This document shows, one piece after another, positions 26,941 to 35,599 of a stretch of DNA of 64,000 bases; position 1 is the first letter of the stretch; every line of letters begins with the position of its first letter. The DNA is from Marinimicrococcus flavescens. Its GTDB lineage: Bacteria; Pseudomonadota; Alphaproteobacteria; Geminicoccales; Geminicoccaceae. Position numbers and translations under genes: made by a program. Below the pieces are notes generated by a model. That model did no database searches. It was not told where the DNA came from and was given only the letters and a program-made list of their open reading frames with translations. The DNA is taken from positions 162,101 through 226,100 of the forward strand of contig JARGEQ010000016.1 of NCBI GenBank assembly GCA_029211145.1. The letters are read 5' to 3'.

Positions 26941-28062
26941 GTGAACAAGCCGCAGCCGGAGGCGGCAGCACTGTTGCGCCCCGCGACCTTCGCGGAGCGC
27001 GGTGTAGCCGTCCCCTTCACGACGCCCGTGATGAACCATGCCCGCATCCGCCCTTCGCGCAGCGGCCACGGAGAGCTTCTCGTGCCCAACCCGTCGGGCG
27101 CCCGAGGCCTCTACGTCCTGCCCCTGGACGGTGCCGAGCGGACCTTCTCGCTGACCGTGCACGACCGTCTCCTGCTCGAGGAGCTCAGTCGGGTCCAGGC
27201 GCTGACGCCCCAGGAGATCCGCCACGCCTCGCGGCGCGTCGCGATGATGGGAACGGCCGGCCGCGAGGCGGCGCGCGCCGCTACCGAAGCGGGCGAGCGC
27301 GACCAGACCGAGCGGCTGCTGGTCAACGTGCTGCTGCTCGACCGGCTGTTTAGGCAGACCGGCTTCATGGATTTCGACTGGCGGCGGATCGCCCTGCAAA
27401 AGCGTGACATCCGCGAGCGGCTGCGCGGCGAGGTCGGCCGCCTCGGCCCGCAGCTCGGCATGCGCGCCGACGAGATCCTCAACATGCTTGAGGAGATCAG
27501 CATTCACGCAGCCACGGTCGGCCTGCCCGACGTGGGCTTCGTCAGTCGGGCGCAAACCGCTCTCAAGATGCTCGGGCGCTTCGATGAAGAGCTGCGCGCC
27601 TGGGCGGCGCTCGAGACGGGGGCGCATCGCGAGACGGCGAACCTGGTGATGGACTGCGCCTCCTTCACCCTCCAGCACGGTCGCTCCGCCATCGACAAGG
27701 CGCATGCCATCCTGGCGGATGTGATCGGCCTCGTTCGCACCTGGCGCGCCAACAGCGAGACCATTGCCGAGCGTCTGGCGCTTGCCGAATGGCTCCTCGA
27801 CGGCTGGCAGCAGATAGCCGCCATCTGGGAAGCGTCGCGCCATGAGGAACGGCCGGCCCGACGCATGACCCTGGGAGAGATCGCCAGCATGCTGCCGGTC
27901 CTGCCCAAGGACGCCGTCAAGCATCTCGACGACGCGGCCGCTCCGGCGATCCAGTCCCATCGCCGCCGCTGGGTGCGGCTGCACGAGGACTGGCGAACCG
28001 GATCGATCGTGGCGGCCGACGCCACCCAACGCAACGAAGCCGTGCGGATCCTAGACGCATGA
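26941..28062 (+). CDS. Unknown protein, first gene of a coupled two-gene unit
   Basis: I do not recognise this gene. GTG 26941 has a strong ribosome site (AGAGGGAGAG) and gives 373 residues. An N-terminal segment of probable beta structure, PVMNHARIRPSRSGHGELLV (30-49) followed by NPSGARGLYVLPL, looks like the most conserved part. The rest is predicted helical, starting with HDRLLLEELSRVQALTPQEI (74-93). No signal peptide, membrane helix, Cys cluster or nucleotide-binding loop is visible, so it should be cytoplasmic. Its stop overlaps the ATG of the next gene (ATGA), so the two products are probably made in step and may interact. Base composition matches the neighbours. Confidence 0.8.
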   Translation: MNKPQPEAAALLRPATFAERGVAVPFTTPVMNHARIRPSRSGHGELLVPNPSGARGLYVLPLDGAERTFSLTVHDRLLLEELSRVQALTPQEIRHASRRVAMMGTAGREAARAATEAGERDQTERLLVNVLLLDRLFRQTGFMDFDWRRIALQKRDIRERLRGEVGRLGPQLGMRADEILNMLEEISIHAATVGLPDVGFVSRAQTALKMLGRFDEELRAWAALETGAHRETANLVMDCASFTLQHGRSAIDKAHAILADVIGLVRTWRANSETIAERLALAEWLLDGWQQIAAIWEASRHEERPARRMTLGEIASMLPVLPKDAVKHLDDAAAPAIQSHRRRWVRLHEDWRTGSIVAADATQRNEAVRILDA

Positions 28063-29399
28063 CCTCTCAACCGATGCTCTCGGCCCAGGAGCTGAGCAAG
28101 CTCGTGGACGGTGCCAGCGACGCGCAGCTGCTGCGTATCCTCGAGCTGGTCGAGCGGCTCGAACGCTCGCCGGAGATCGAGGGGACGATCGCCCGGATAC
28201 GCTCGCGCCTCGTGGCGCTCCGGCCGGCCCGTCCCTTCACCCTGCGGCGCCTGCTGACGGTGCCGCTCGAGCCGTTGCTGGTGCCGCACGCCGAATGGGT
28301 GCCGGGCCAGCGCCGGATCTCGCGAGCGGCGCTGCAGACGCTACAGACGCTGGCCCTCGAGGCGGTCCCCCGGGACGGAACGCTCGCGCGCGAGAGTACC
28401 GCCGGCCGTCGCATGGAGGATACGAGGCTGCTGGAGCTCGGCGGCGAGCTGTGGCCCGCTGCGGCCGCCGGCCTGCGCGGCGCCCGCCTCGGCGGCCACG
28501 ACGTCCTCGCGAGGCTCGGGGGTGCCGCCCGTCTGCATCTCGACCAGCAGATCGAGACCGCCGCCGTGCTCCTCGACGAGGCGCCCACCCTGCTCGCCGA
28601 GCTCTGGCAGCTGCCGCCGAGGCCCGTCGTCGTCACCTCTGCCGAGGAGCGCGGCCGGCTCGAGCGTGTGCTGACAGCGGCCGCCGGCAAGGGCGGCACC
28701 TGCCTGCAGGTGGTGATGGAGGTGCTGGTCCAGCGCACCGACAACCCGGTCCTCGTGATGCAGAGCCTCGAGGCCTGCGAGCTGCGCCTGCCCCGCGACC
28801 AGCGTCAGGGCTTCATCCGCCGCCTCGCCACGCAATGCGCCAGCTATCTGCAGGTGCGTAGCCGCGGCGCGCGCGAGGCGCCGCTGGAGACCGCCGCCGA
28901 GACCCTGGCCAGCGTGATCGCCAGCGTCGAATCGCTGCAGACCGTGGGTGCCTCAGGGCCGGTCGACCGCCGTGCGCTGCTCGAGATCCGCCGCGACGCG
29001 GGCGAGGTCGTCGAGAAACGCCTCGACGAGGCGCTGCGACGGGTGGTGCTGGAGCAGGCCTCGGCGCTGGCCACCGCGGTGGCGCCCGGCGATCTGGAGA
29101 GCCGCGCCCGGGCGGCGGAAAAGGCGGCCCGGGCAACCAGCCTCCTGGTGCATGCAGGAAGGAGGCTGGGTCTTGGCCAGTGGGTAGAGAGCCTCCTGAG
29201 CGAGACCCGCGACGACTATCACAAGCTCGCGCGCGAGGTGGTGCAGGGGCTGGAAGCCCGCGGCCTGCCGCGCCAGGAGCGCATGCTCTGCCTGATGGAC
29301 CAGGTCCGGCTGGTGGAGATCCTCTACGGCTCCGACGCTGCCATGGAGATCCTGAACGAAGGGCTCGCCGGCATCGAGCCCGAGGCGGCGGCCGTGTGA
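28059..29399 (+). CDS. Unknown helical protein, second gene of the coupled unit
   Basis: I do not recognise this gene. It encodes 446 residues, very rich in Leu, Ala, Arg and Glu, probably almost all helical. Segments are AQELSKLVDGASDAQLLRIL near the N-terminus, TCLQVVMEVLVQRTDNPVLV in the middle, and LPRQERMLCLMDQVRLVEIL followed by GSDAAMEILNEGL at the end. There is no signal peptide, membrane helix or catalytic motif that I can see. Its ATG overlaps the stop of the preceding unknown gene. The long clean frame, coupling and ordinary codon use argue that it is a real gene. Confidence 0.8.
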   Translation: MTSQPMLSAQELSKLVDGASDAQLLRILELVERLERSPEIEGTIARIRSRLVALRPARPFTLRRLLTVPLEPLLVPHAEWVPGQRRISRAALQTLQTLALEAVPRDGTLARESTAGRRMEDTRLLELGGELWPAAAAGLRGARLGGHDVLARLGGAARLHLDQQIETAAVLLDEAPTLLAELWQLPPRPVVVTSAEERGRLERVLTAAAGKGGTCLQVVMEVLVQRTDNPVLVMQSLEACELRLPRDQRQGFIRRLATQCASYLQVRSRGAREAPLETAAETLASVIASVESLQTVGASGPVDRRALLEIRRDAGEVVEKRLDEALRRVVLEQASALATAVAPGDLESRARAAEKAARATSLLVHAGRRLGLGQWVESLLSETRDDYHKLAREVVQGLEARGLPRQERMLCLMDQVRLVEILYGSDAAMEILNEGLAGIEPEAAAV

Positions 29400-29554
29400 C
29401 CGGTGCGGGCCGCTCCACAGGCGGGCCGGAGCCGCGGAACCGCCCGCCGTCCGGCTGGTTGGATGGGAGCTGCCGTGCCTCAGGCATGGAAGGCGGCCGG
29501 TGACGGAGATGGTCTCCGGCAGCGGCCGACAGCTCGGACAACCGGAGGTTAGCG

Positions 29555-29905
29555 ATGCGGAAGATCCTACCACGCTGGATGCTTGCAGGCGCATGCGCCT
29601 TCGCCCTCTTCGCCTCGCCCGTGTTTGCCCAGAGCAGCAGCTCCGGCGGGGGCTCCGGGTCGACCGGCACCTCGGCCGGCGACTCTGCCACCGGGGGTAC
29701 CACCGGCGGCGACGCGGCTGGCGGTTCTGCCACAGCCGGCAATTCCGGCACCGGTGGCACCGGCGCGAGCGTCGACACCGGCACCAGCGGCAGTGCCACC
29801 ACCAACGGGAAGACACCCGACCTCAAGTCGCCTGGCGACGCCGCCACGCCTCAGAGCAAGTGCCCGCCGGGCAGCGCTCCGGACTGCAAACCCGGGACAA
29901 ACTAG
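29555..29905 (+). CDS. Secreted Gly/Ser/Thr-rich low-complexity protein
   Basis: The function is unknown. The 116-residue product starts with a clear signal peptide (MRKILPRWMLAGACAFALFA, cleavage expected after SPVFA) and continues as a low-complexity Gly/Ser/Thr/Ala region (about 27-85). The tail holds two Cys (SKCPPGSAPDCKPGTN). GGAGGTT sits at ideal distance from ATG 29555, which makes translation likely. It may be a periplasmic or surface linker-like protein. It follows the unknown pair after 155 bases and precedes the decayed insertion sequences. Confidence 0.7.
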   Translation: MRKILPRWMLAGACAFALFASPVFAQSSSSGGGSGSTGTSAGDSATGGTTGGDAAGGSATAGNSGTGGTGASVDTGTSGSATTNGKTPDLKSPGDAATPQSKCPPGSAPDCKPGTN

Positions 29906-29987
29906 GTGTGAGCTTCCCATAGCCTGCCCACTCGATCCGGGCCGAGGCAGCTGAGGGTGCTCAAGCTTCGGTTTCCTCGGGAACCGA

Positions 29988-30440
29988 GTGGACATCCGCA
30001 AGAATGTCCGCCTGACACCGCGTGGTCGAGCCGAGCTGGGGTTCGCGTGGTGGAAGAATCCCAGGGTCCGGAGGCAGTGGTCGAGGGGGTCGCGGCGCTC
30101 CGACGGCGGCGCCCTGCGGCAGGCAGATCGCTGCGGAGGTCTGCATCTCGCCTGCCATGTCAACTGCATCCTGCGGCGCATCGGGCTCGACCGGCTCTGT
30201 GAGCCGGAGCCGGCCGAGCCGGTGCGGCGCTTCGAACGCGCCCAGCCCCCACGACCCGATCCTCATCGACATCAAGAAGCTCGACCGCCTCGCGCGGGTC
30301 GGACACCGCATCACCGGCAAGCAACCGGGCCAGAGCAACAGGCGCGGCCGCGGCGAGGGCGCTCGTTCACGTCTGCATCGACGACGCCTGGCACTGGGCC
30401 TTCACGCAGAGCCTGTCCGACGAGAATAAGGGAGGCTCGG
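29988..30440 (+). pseudogene. Decayed IS481-family transposase (N-terminal half)
   Basis: Fragments of an IS481 transposase appear in order but in different frames: MDIRKNVRLTPRGRAEL, then GRQIAAEV, LRRIGLDRLCEPEPAEPVRR, LIDIKKLDRLARVGHRITGK, QSNRRGRGEGA and VHVCIDDAWHWAFTQSLSDE. Intact family members read LEPAEPVRRYER, HIDIKKLGR, VGHRITG and YVHVCIDDASR in the same order. Several frameshifts are needed, and the C-terminal half of the DDE domain is missing. Homology ends where the second remnant region begins. Confidence 0.8.
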
Positions 30441-30499
30441 CTCGCGACGCCCGTGCGCCGCCCGCTTCACCGCCGGGCCATGACGGCATCGAGGCAGGT

Positions 30500-31060
30500 C
30501 CGGGGGGGGGGTGCTCGGGGCGGAGCACGGCGAGGTGGAACCGCTGGAGGCAGCTGGCGGGATAGCGGGTGGCGAGGCCGCGATGGCGGCGCAGCGATCG
30601 ACGGCGACCGGCACCTGCTCCCGCGACAGGCCGCGTCGGCTCGCCCTGCCGCCACACCGGCGGCTTGCGCCCCACCAGCCCGCGAGCCCGCTGCCACGCC
30701 CGCGGATCCCCGCGGCTTTCCGCTACCCGGGTCCGCGCGGGCTCGACGATGCCGGTGTGAGGTGTGCCGCGTCGGTACGGATCGCCTGCAAGAAGCGGTG
30801 CCGCCAGCAAAACGCCATGCTCACCGCGCAGCTTCGCGCCGACTGGCACAACCTGTCGCCCTCGGCCAACGAGCGGGGGGCGTCGGGCCCGCGCTCCTTG
30901 CGGCGCACCCGCCGCAGCCCGCTGACGCGCCGCCGCTCTGCCAGCCCCAGCACGCCGCAGCGCAAGGGGGCTTGCGCCGCCACCAGCCGTCCCTGCCGCG
31001 CCGCGGCGAGCTCGGCAGGCGACGGCCGGCCCTCGAGAACCGCCCGGACCTCCGCGCACT
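30500..31060 (-). pseudogene. Decayed IS1595-family transposase
   Basis: On the minus strand, pieces of an IS1595-type transposase are spread over three frames: RCGVLGLAERRRVSGLRRVR (zinc-ribbon region), LAEGDRLCQSARSCAVS, AFCWRHRFLQAIRTD, GIVEPARTRVAESRGDPRAW and GRKPPVWRQGEPTRPVAG, then EQVPVAV in another frame. Intact relatives read AFRWRHRFL and GIVEADET; here the first catalytic Asp region reads EPART. A run of nine G lies at 30502-30510. Multiple frameshifts make it non-functional. No terminal repeats or target duplications could be picked out by eye. Confidence 0.7.
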
Positions 31061-31426
31061 GCGCGCTGCCGGGCCGTCGAGGGCCTCGAGCCGACCCGCG
31101 CAGGCTGTGCCGTCGATACGCCGATCCTGCTGGTACGCCGTTGATTCCACCCGACTATGGCAGGCCTGCATGAAGACCGGGAAGAGAGCCCTCCTTTGCG
31201 AGGACCAAGGCGCGCGGATCTCCAGCCTGGCGACGGGCAGCCGGCTCGCGAGACCCGGCAGGTTGGCGCAGCCCTGCCGGGACCAGCCTCCATAACCGTC
31301 CTGCGAACGGCGCAGGCCATACGTTTTGTCGGCTGGGCAGGTGGATGGCCTCGGGAGCCGGTTCCTCCCCGAAGCGGGGGAAGAGCCGGCGTCCGGCGGC
31401 GTCGAGGACAGGCCGGGTGAACCGCT
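31061..31426. other. Gap without an identifiable gene
   Basis: This stretch lies between the transposase remnants and the GH3 gene. Open frames exist on both strands but their translations are Arg/Pro/Gly-rich and resemble nothing I know. It may be further insertion-sequence debris or the decayed 3' flank of the GH3 gene. No terminator with a T run is visible. Confidence 0.4.
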
Positions 31427-33589
31427 TCAGCGCGCCCGGCCCTTCACCACCCGCACGGAGGTGCTCAGCAGCAGGCTGCGGTCGGCGGACGGGCCTGCGA
31501 GGATCTCGATCCCTCCCTCCTCCAGCCGCGGCGCGAGATCGGGACCGAGAAAGGCGAGCTCGTCGACCGACAGCTCGAAACGCAGCGTGGTGCGGTCGCC
31601 CGGCTCCAGCCACCTTGTCTGCCAGCCCTTCAGCTCGAGCACAGGCCGGGCGACACTGGCCACCGGATCGCGGATGAAGAGGAAGACGGTCTGCAGACCG
31701 GCCACCGTCCCCTCGTTGGCAAGATCGACCTCGATGTCCAGCCGGCCGCCCGCCGCGACCTCGCCGGCACTGCAGCGCAGGTCTTCGAGGGCGAAGCGTC
31801 CGTAGGACAGGCCGTGGCCGAAGGGGAAGAGCGGCTCGGTCGGCACATCCAGATATTTCGAGGTGTAGTGCAGCTCCGGATCGGCCGGGCGGCCGGTCGG
31901 ACGGCGGGCAAAGAAGATGGGGATCTGCCCCGTTGCCACCGGCCAGCTCACCGGCAGCCGGCCCGACGGGTTCGCGCGGCCCCGCAGCACCTCGGCCACG
32001 GCATGGCCACCCTCGCTGCCGGGGAACCACGTCACCAGCACCGCTGCGCTGCTGGCGATGATCCGGCTCGCCACAAGCGGACGGCCGCAGGCGAGGAGGA
32101 GCACCACCGGCCGCCCGGCCGCCAGAACCGCCTCGGCCAGCTCCTCCTGGCGGCCCGGCAGGCCGGGCTCGGCCCGGCAGGCGGCCTCGCCGCTCATGGC
32201 GGCGGCCTCGCCCAGGCAGAGCAGCACGATGTCGGCCGCGCGCGCAGCGGCGACCGCGGCGGCGACGTCCTCGGGCCCCTCGCCGTCGATCGCGACGCCC
32301 TTCGCGTGCGCAATGCTGGCTCCCGGCAGCGCCGCGCGCAGCCCCTCGAGGATGCTCACCGTCTCCTCGGCCCGCCCGGCGCCGTACCAGGAGCCGCGCA
32401 TCTCGCCGGGCGCGTCGGCCAGCGGGCCGATCACCGCGAGGCGCGCGCCCTCGCGCAGGGGCAAGACATCTGCGTCGTTCTTCAGCAGCACCAATGAGCG
32501 GCGCGCCGCCTCGCGGGCGAGCGCCCGGTGCGCCTTCTCCGGCTCCGGCGAGGGCTCGACGCCGCGGCCGAACGGATCGTCGAGGAGCCCCAGCCGCTCC
32601 TTGAGCGCCAGCACCCGGCGCACCGCCTCGTCGACCAGCGCCACGTCGATGCGGCCCCGCTCCAAAGCGGCGGGCAGACCCCGCGTGTAGGCGCCCGCCA
32701 TCATGTCGATGTCGACGCCGGCCTCGAGCGCCAGCGCCGCAGCCTCGGCGAGATCGGCTGCAACGCCGTGCTGCACCAGCTCGGCGATGGCGTTGTAGTC
32801 GCTGATGAGCACGCCATCGAAACCCCACTGGCCGCGCAGCAGATCCCGCAGGAGCGGCCGGTGGGCGGTCATCGGTACGCCGGCCAGGTCGTTGAACGAG
32901 GGCATGATCGCCGCAGCACCCGCGGCAACGGCATCGGCGAAGGGCGGCAGGTAGACCTCGCGGAGCTCCCTCTCGGAGATATCCGCCTGGGCATAATCGC
33001 GGCCGGCCAGGGCGGCGCCGTAGCCGACCAGATGCTTGGCGGTGGCGGCGATGCTGCCGTGTGCCGCGAGATCGCCGCCCTGGAACCCGCGCACCTTGGC
33101 CGCGGCGAACCGGCGGGCCACCAGCGGATCCTCGCCCGGCCCCTCGACGATCCGTCCCCAGCGCGGATCGCGCGCGACGTCGAGCATCGGCGCGAAGGTG
33201 AGCGACAGGCCGTCGGCCGCCGCCTCCAGGGCGGCGGCCCGGGCGGTGCGTTCCCAAAGACCGGCGTCGAACGCCGCCGCCTCGGCGAGCGGGACGGGAA
33301 AGACGGTGCGGTGCCCGTGCACCACGTCGAAGCCGAAGAGCAGCGGAATGCCCAGGCGGGTCTCCTCGACCGCGATGCGCTGCAGCTCGCGCACCCGTCC
33401 CGCACCCCAGAGGTTGAGCATGCTGCCCACACCGCCGGCACGGACCGCGTCCAGATATTCCGAGGTGAGCCCGCCAGGCCCGCTGATCGCCATGTCGGCG
33501 GTCTGCATGGTGAGCTGGCCGATCTTCTCGGCGAGCGTCATGGCGCCGAGAAGTGCTCCGATCCGTCCGCCGGCAGCCGGTCGCGGCAT
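31427..33589 (-). CDS. GH3 beta-glucosidase
   Basis: This is a glycoside hydrolase family 3 enzyme of 720 residues that removes beta-linked glucose. The N-terminal barrel has MTLAEKIGQLTMQ, FGFDVVHGHRTVFPVPLAE, APMLDVARDPRWGRIVEGPG and KHLVGYGA. The nucleophile Asp is in FDGVLISDYNAI. The C-terminal domain has LLKNDADVLPL and PLFPFGHGLSYG, then a fibronectin III-like domain ends the protein. I chose ATG 33589 (GAGGGG just upstream); ATG 33649 in frame is an alternative. No signal peptide is seen, unlike periplasmic BglX, so it may act in the cytoplasm. It is divergent from the ABC and GH144-like genes, which suggests shared glucan metabolism. Confidence 0.93.
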   Translation of the reverse strand: MPRPAAGGRIGALLGAMTLAEKIGQLTMQTADMAISGPGGLTSEYLDAVRAGGVGSMLNLWGAGRVRELQRIAVEETRLGIPLLFGFDVVHGHRTVFPVPLAEAAAFDAGLWERTARAAALEAAADGLSLTFAPMLDVARDPRWGRIVEGPGEDPLVARRFAAAKVRGFQGGDLAAHGSIAATAKHLVGYGAALAGRDYAQADISERELREVYLPPFADAVAAGAAAIMPSFNDLAGVPMTAHRPLLRDLLRGQWGFDGVLISDYNAIAELVQHGVAADLAEAAALALEAGVDIDMMAGAYTRGLPAALERGRIDVALVDEAVRRVLALKERLGLLDDPFGRGVEPSPEPEKAHRALAREAARRSLVLLKNDADVLPLREGARLAVIGPLADAPGEMRGSWYGAGRAEETVSILEGLRAALPGASIAHAKGVAIDGEGPEDVAAAVAAARAADIVLLCLGEAAAMSGEAACRAEPGLPGRQEELAEAVLAAGRPVVLLLACGRPLVASRIIASSAAVLVTWFPGSEGGHAVAEVLRGRANPSGRLPVSWPVATGQIPIFFARRPTGRPADPELHYTSKYLDVPTEPLFPFGHGLSYGRFALEDLRCSAGEVAAGGRLDIEVDLANEGTVAGLQTVFLFIRDPVASVARPVLELKGWQTRWLEPGDRTTLRFELSVDELAFLGPDLAPRLEEGGIEILAGPSADRSLLLSTSVRVVKGRAR

Positions 33590-33779
33590 CGCCCCTCGCT
33601 TCCCGCTCCTGTGCGCAACGGCACAGTTTGGTAACTTTCGATGGTGCATTGTGACTGTGGCAGCGCGTCATCAGCAAGCGCTCTCGCGCATCGCCAACGA
33701 TGCGAGCCATCGACGCGCGGGCCCATGGGGAGCTATGCACATGATGGAGCTGCGGCTCGTCCGGCTGCGCGGAGCGCCC

Positions 33780-35579
33780 ATGAATTTGCGAGAGGCGAGT
33801 GCTGCACGATCCCCGCCCGCCGCCCTCAAGGCGCGTGATCGGGGCGACGGTGTGATCGTGCAGCTCGCGAGCCTGGTACGCGCTCTGGCCGCCTCGTCCT
33901 ACCGCCGCCAGCTGGCCCTCCTGGCGGCCGGCGTGGTCGCCGTGGTGTGCGCCAACGCCGCCGGGCAGATCCGCCTCAACGCCTGGCACGGCGCGTTCTT
34001 CGACGCGCTCGAGCAGCGCGCGGTCGATGTGTTCTCGGTCCAGCTCCTGGTGTTCGGGGCAATCGTCTCGGTGCTGCTGGTGATGGTGGTCGCCCAGACC
34101 TGGCTGCAGGAGATGCTCAAGGTCCGGCTGCGCGCCTGGCTCATCAACGACCTGCTCGACGAATGGCTGGTGCCCAAGCGCGCCTACCGGCTGGCGCTGG
34201 CCGGCGAGTTCGGCGTCAATCCCGACCAGCGCATGCAGGAAGATGCGCGCCACCTGACCGAGCTTTCGGCCGAGCTGGGCGTGGGGCTGCTGCAGGCCTC
34301 GCTGCTGCTGGCGAGCTTCGTCGGCGTGCTCTGGCTGCTCTCCGCGCAGGTGGTCTTCAACACCGCCAGCGGCTCCCTCGTCATCCCCGGCTATCTGGTC
34401 TGGTGCGCGCTCGGCTATGCGCTGCTCGGCACCTGGGCCGCCTGGCTGGTCGGCCGGCCGCTCATCCCGCTCAACGCCGAGCGCTATAGCCGCGAGGCCG
34501 AGCTGCGCTTCTCGCTGGTGCGGCTGAGCGAGAGTGCCGAGGCCATAGCGCTCTATGCCGGCGAGCCGGAGGAGCGCCGCGTGCTCGACCGCGTGGTCGG
34601 GCGGGTGATCGGGATCATGCGCGAGCTCGCCAACAAGCTGGCGCGCCTGACCTGGGTCACCTCGGGCTATGGGTGGCTCGCCATCGTCGTGCCGATCCTC
34701 GTGGCGGCGCCGGGCTATTTCGGCGGCAGCCTGTCCTTCGGCGCGCTCATGATGGTGGTCAACGCCTTCTACCAGGTGCAGCAGGCGCTGCGCTGGTATG
34801 TCGACAATTTCTCGCGGATCGCCGACTGGCGGGCCACGCTGCTGCGGGTGGTGAGCTTCCGCAATGCCCTGCTCATGCTGGAGTCGCTCGACGCAGACGG
34901 CGAGCGGATCACCTATGCCGACCACCCTGACGGCAGGCTCGGCCTCGGTGACCTGAGCATCCGCCTGACCGACGGCCGCGCCACGCTGGACGACCGCCGC
35001 TTCGAGCTGCAGCCAGGCGAGCGGGTGCTGGTGGCCGGCGAGCCCGGCTCCGGCAAGAGCATGCTGTTTCGCGCGCTGGCGGGCTTGTGGCCCTGCGGCA
35101 GCGGCACCATTGCCCTGCCGCCGCGCGAGGAGATGATGTTCATGCCGCAGCGCCCCTATCTGCCACTGGGCGCGCTGCGCGGCACGGTCACCTACCCGGC
35201 CGCTCCCGACGCCTACAGCGAGGAGGAGGTGCGCGCCGCCTTGGAGCGGGTCGATCTGGCCGCGCTGATACCGGCACTCGACCGCGAGGAGCGCTGGGAC
35301 CGCAGCCTCTCGCTGGACGAGCGCCAGCGCCTCGCCTTCGCCCGCCTGCTGCTGCACGCGCCACGCTGGGTGATCCTCGACGACGCGTCGAGCGCGCTCG
35401 ACGAGGAGCATCTCCTTTTGATGCTCTCGATCTTCGAGCAGGAGCTGGTCGACACGGCGGTGATGGCGGTCGGCCGCCGGGCGGGCCGCGCCGGGTCCTT
35501 CTTCGACCGCACGATCCGCCTGCACCGCCTCAATCACGAGGTCGAGCCGGCTCTCCAGCCAGCGACACCCTCGGCCTGA
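33780..35579 (+). CDS. SbmA/YddA-type ABC transporter (fused permease-ATPase) with altered ATPase motifs
   Basis: This is a half-transporter of 599 residues with an N-terminal membrane domain (about 30-290, first helix LALLAAGVVAVVCANAAGQI, then NAWHGAFFDALEQRA) and a C-terminal ATPase. Walker A is intact (GEPGSGKSMLFRALAG) and the Q-loop is FMPQRPYL. Three catalytic positions differ from relatives: the signature reads LSLDERQ where LSLGEQQ is usual, Walker B reads ILDDASSALD (Asp for the catalytic Glu), and the switch reads VGRRAG where VGHR is usual. Ribosome site GGAG precedes ATG 33780; in-frame ATGs at 33735, 33741 and 33744 are alternatives. The substrate is unknown; the glycosidases around it suggest a glucan. 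Confidence 0.88.
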   Translation: MNLREASAARSPPAALKARDRGDGVIVQLASLVRALAASSYRRQLALLAAGVVAVVCANAAGQIRLNAWHGAFFDALEQRAVDVFSVQLLVFGAIVSVLLVMVVAQTWLQEMLKVRLRAWLINDLLDEWLVPKRAYRLALAGEFGVNPDQRMQEDARHLTELSAELGVGLLQASLLLASFVGVLWLLSAQVVFNTASGSLVIPGYLVWCALGYALLGTWAAWLVGRPLIPLNAERYSREAELRFSLVRLSESAEAIALYAGEPEERRVLDRVVGRVIGIMRELANKLARLTWVTSGYGWLAIVVPILVAAPGYFGGSLSFGALMMVVNAFYQVQQALRWYVDNFSRIADWRATLLRVVSFRNALLMLESLDADGERITYADHPDGRLGLGDLSIRLTDGRATLDDRRFELQPGERVLVAGEPGSGKSMLFRALAGLWPCGSGTIALPPREEMMFMPQRPYLPLGALRGTVTYPAAPDAYSEEEVRAALERVDLAALIPALDREERWDRSLSLDERQRLAFARLLLHAPRWVILDDASSALDEEHLLLMLSIFEQELVDTAVMAVGRRAGRAGSFFDRTIRLHRLNHEVEPALQPATPSA

Positions 35580-35599
35580 TGCCAGGGAGCCAACCGCCC

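Noticed and set aside
29988..31295. Plus-strand open frame of 435 codons over the insertion-sequence remnants
   Set aside because: The first part is transposase debris that changes frame; the rest is Arg/Pro-rich read-through, not one protein.
31155..35537. Minus-strand open frame of about 1460 codons across the GH3 and ABC genes
   Set aside because: Its translation is Arg/Gly/Ala-rich with no domain, and it overlaps clear genes on both strands. Such long frames are expected at this base composition.
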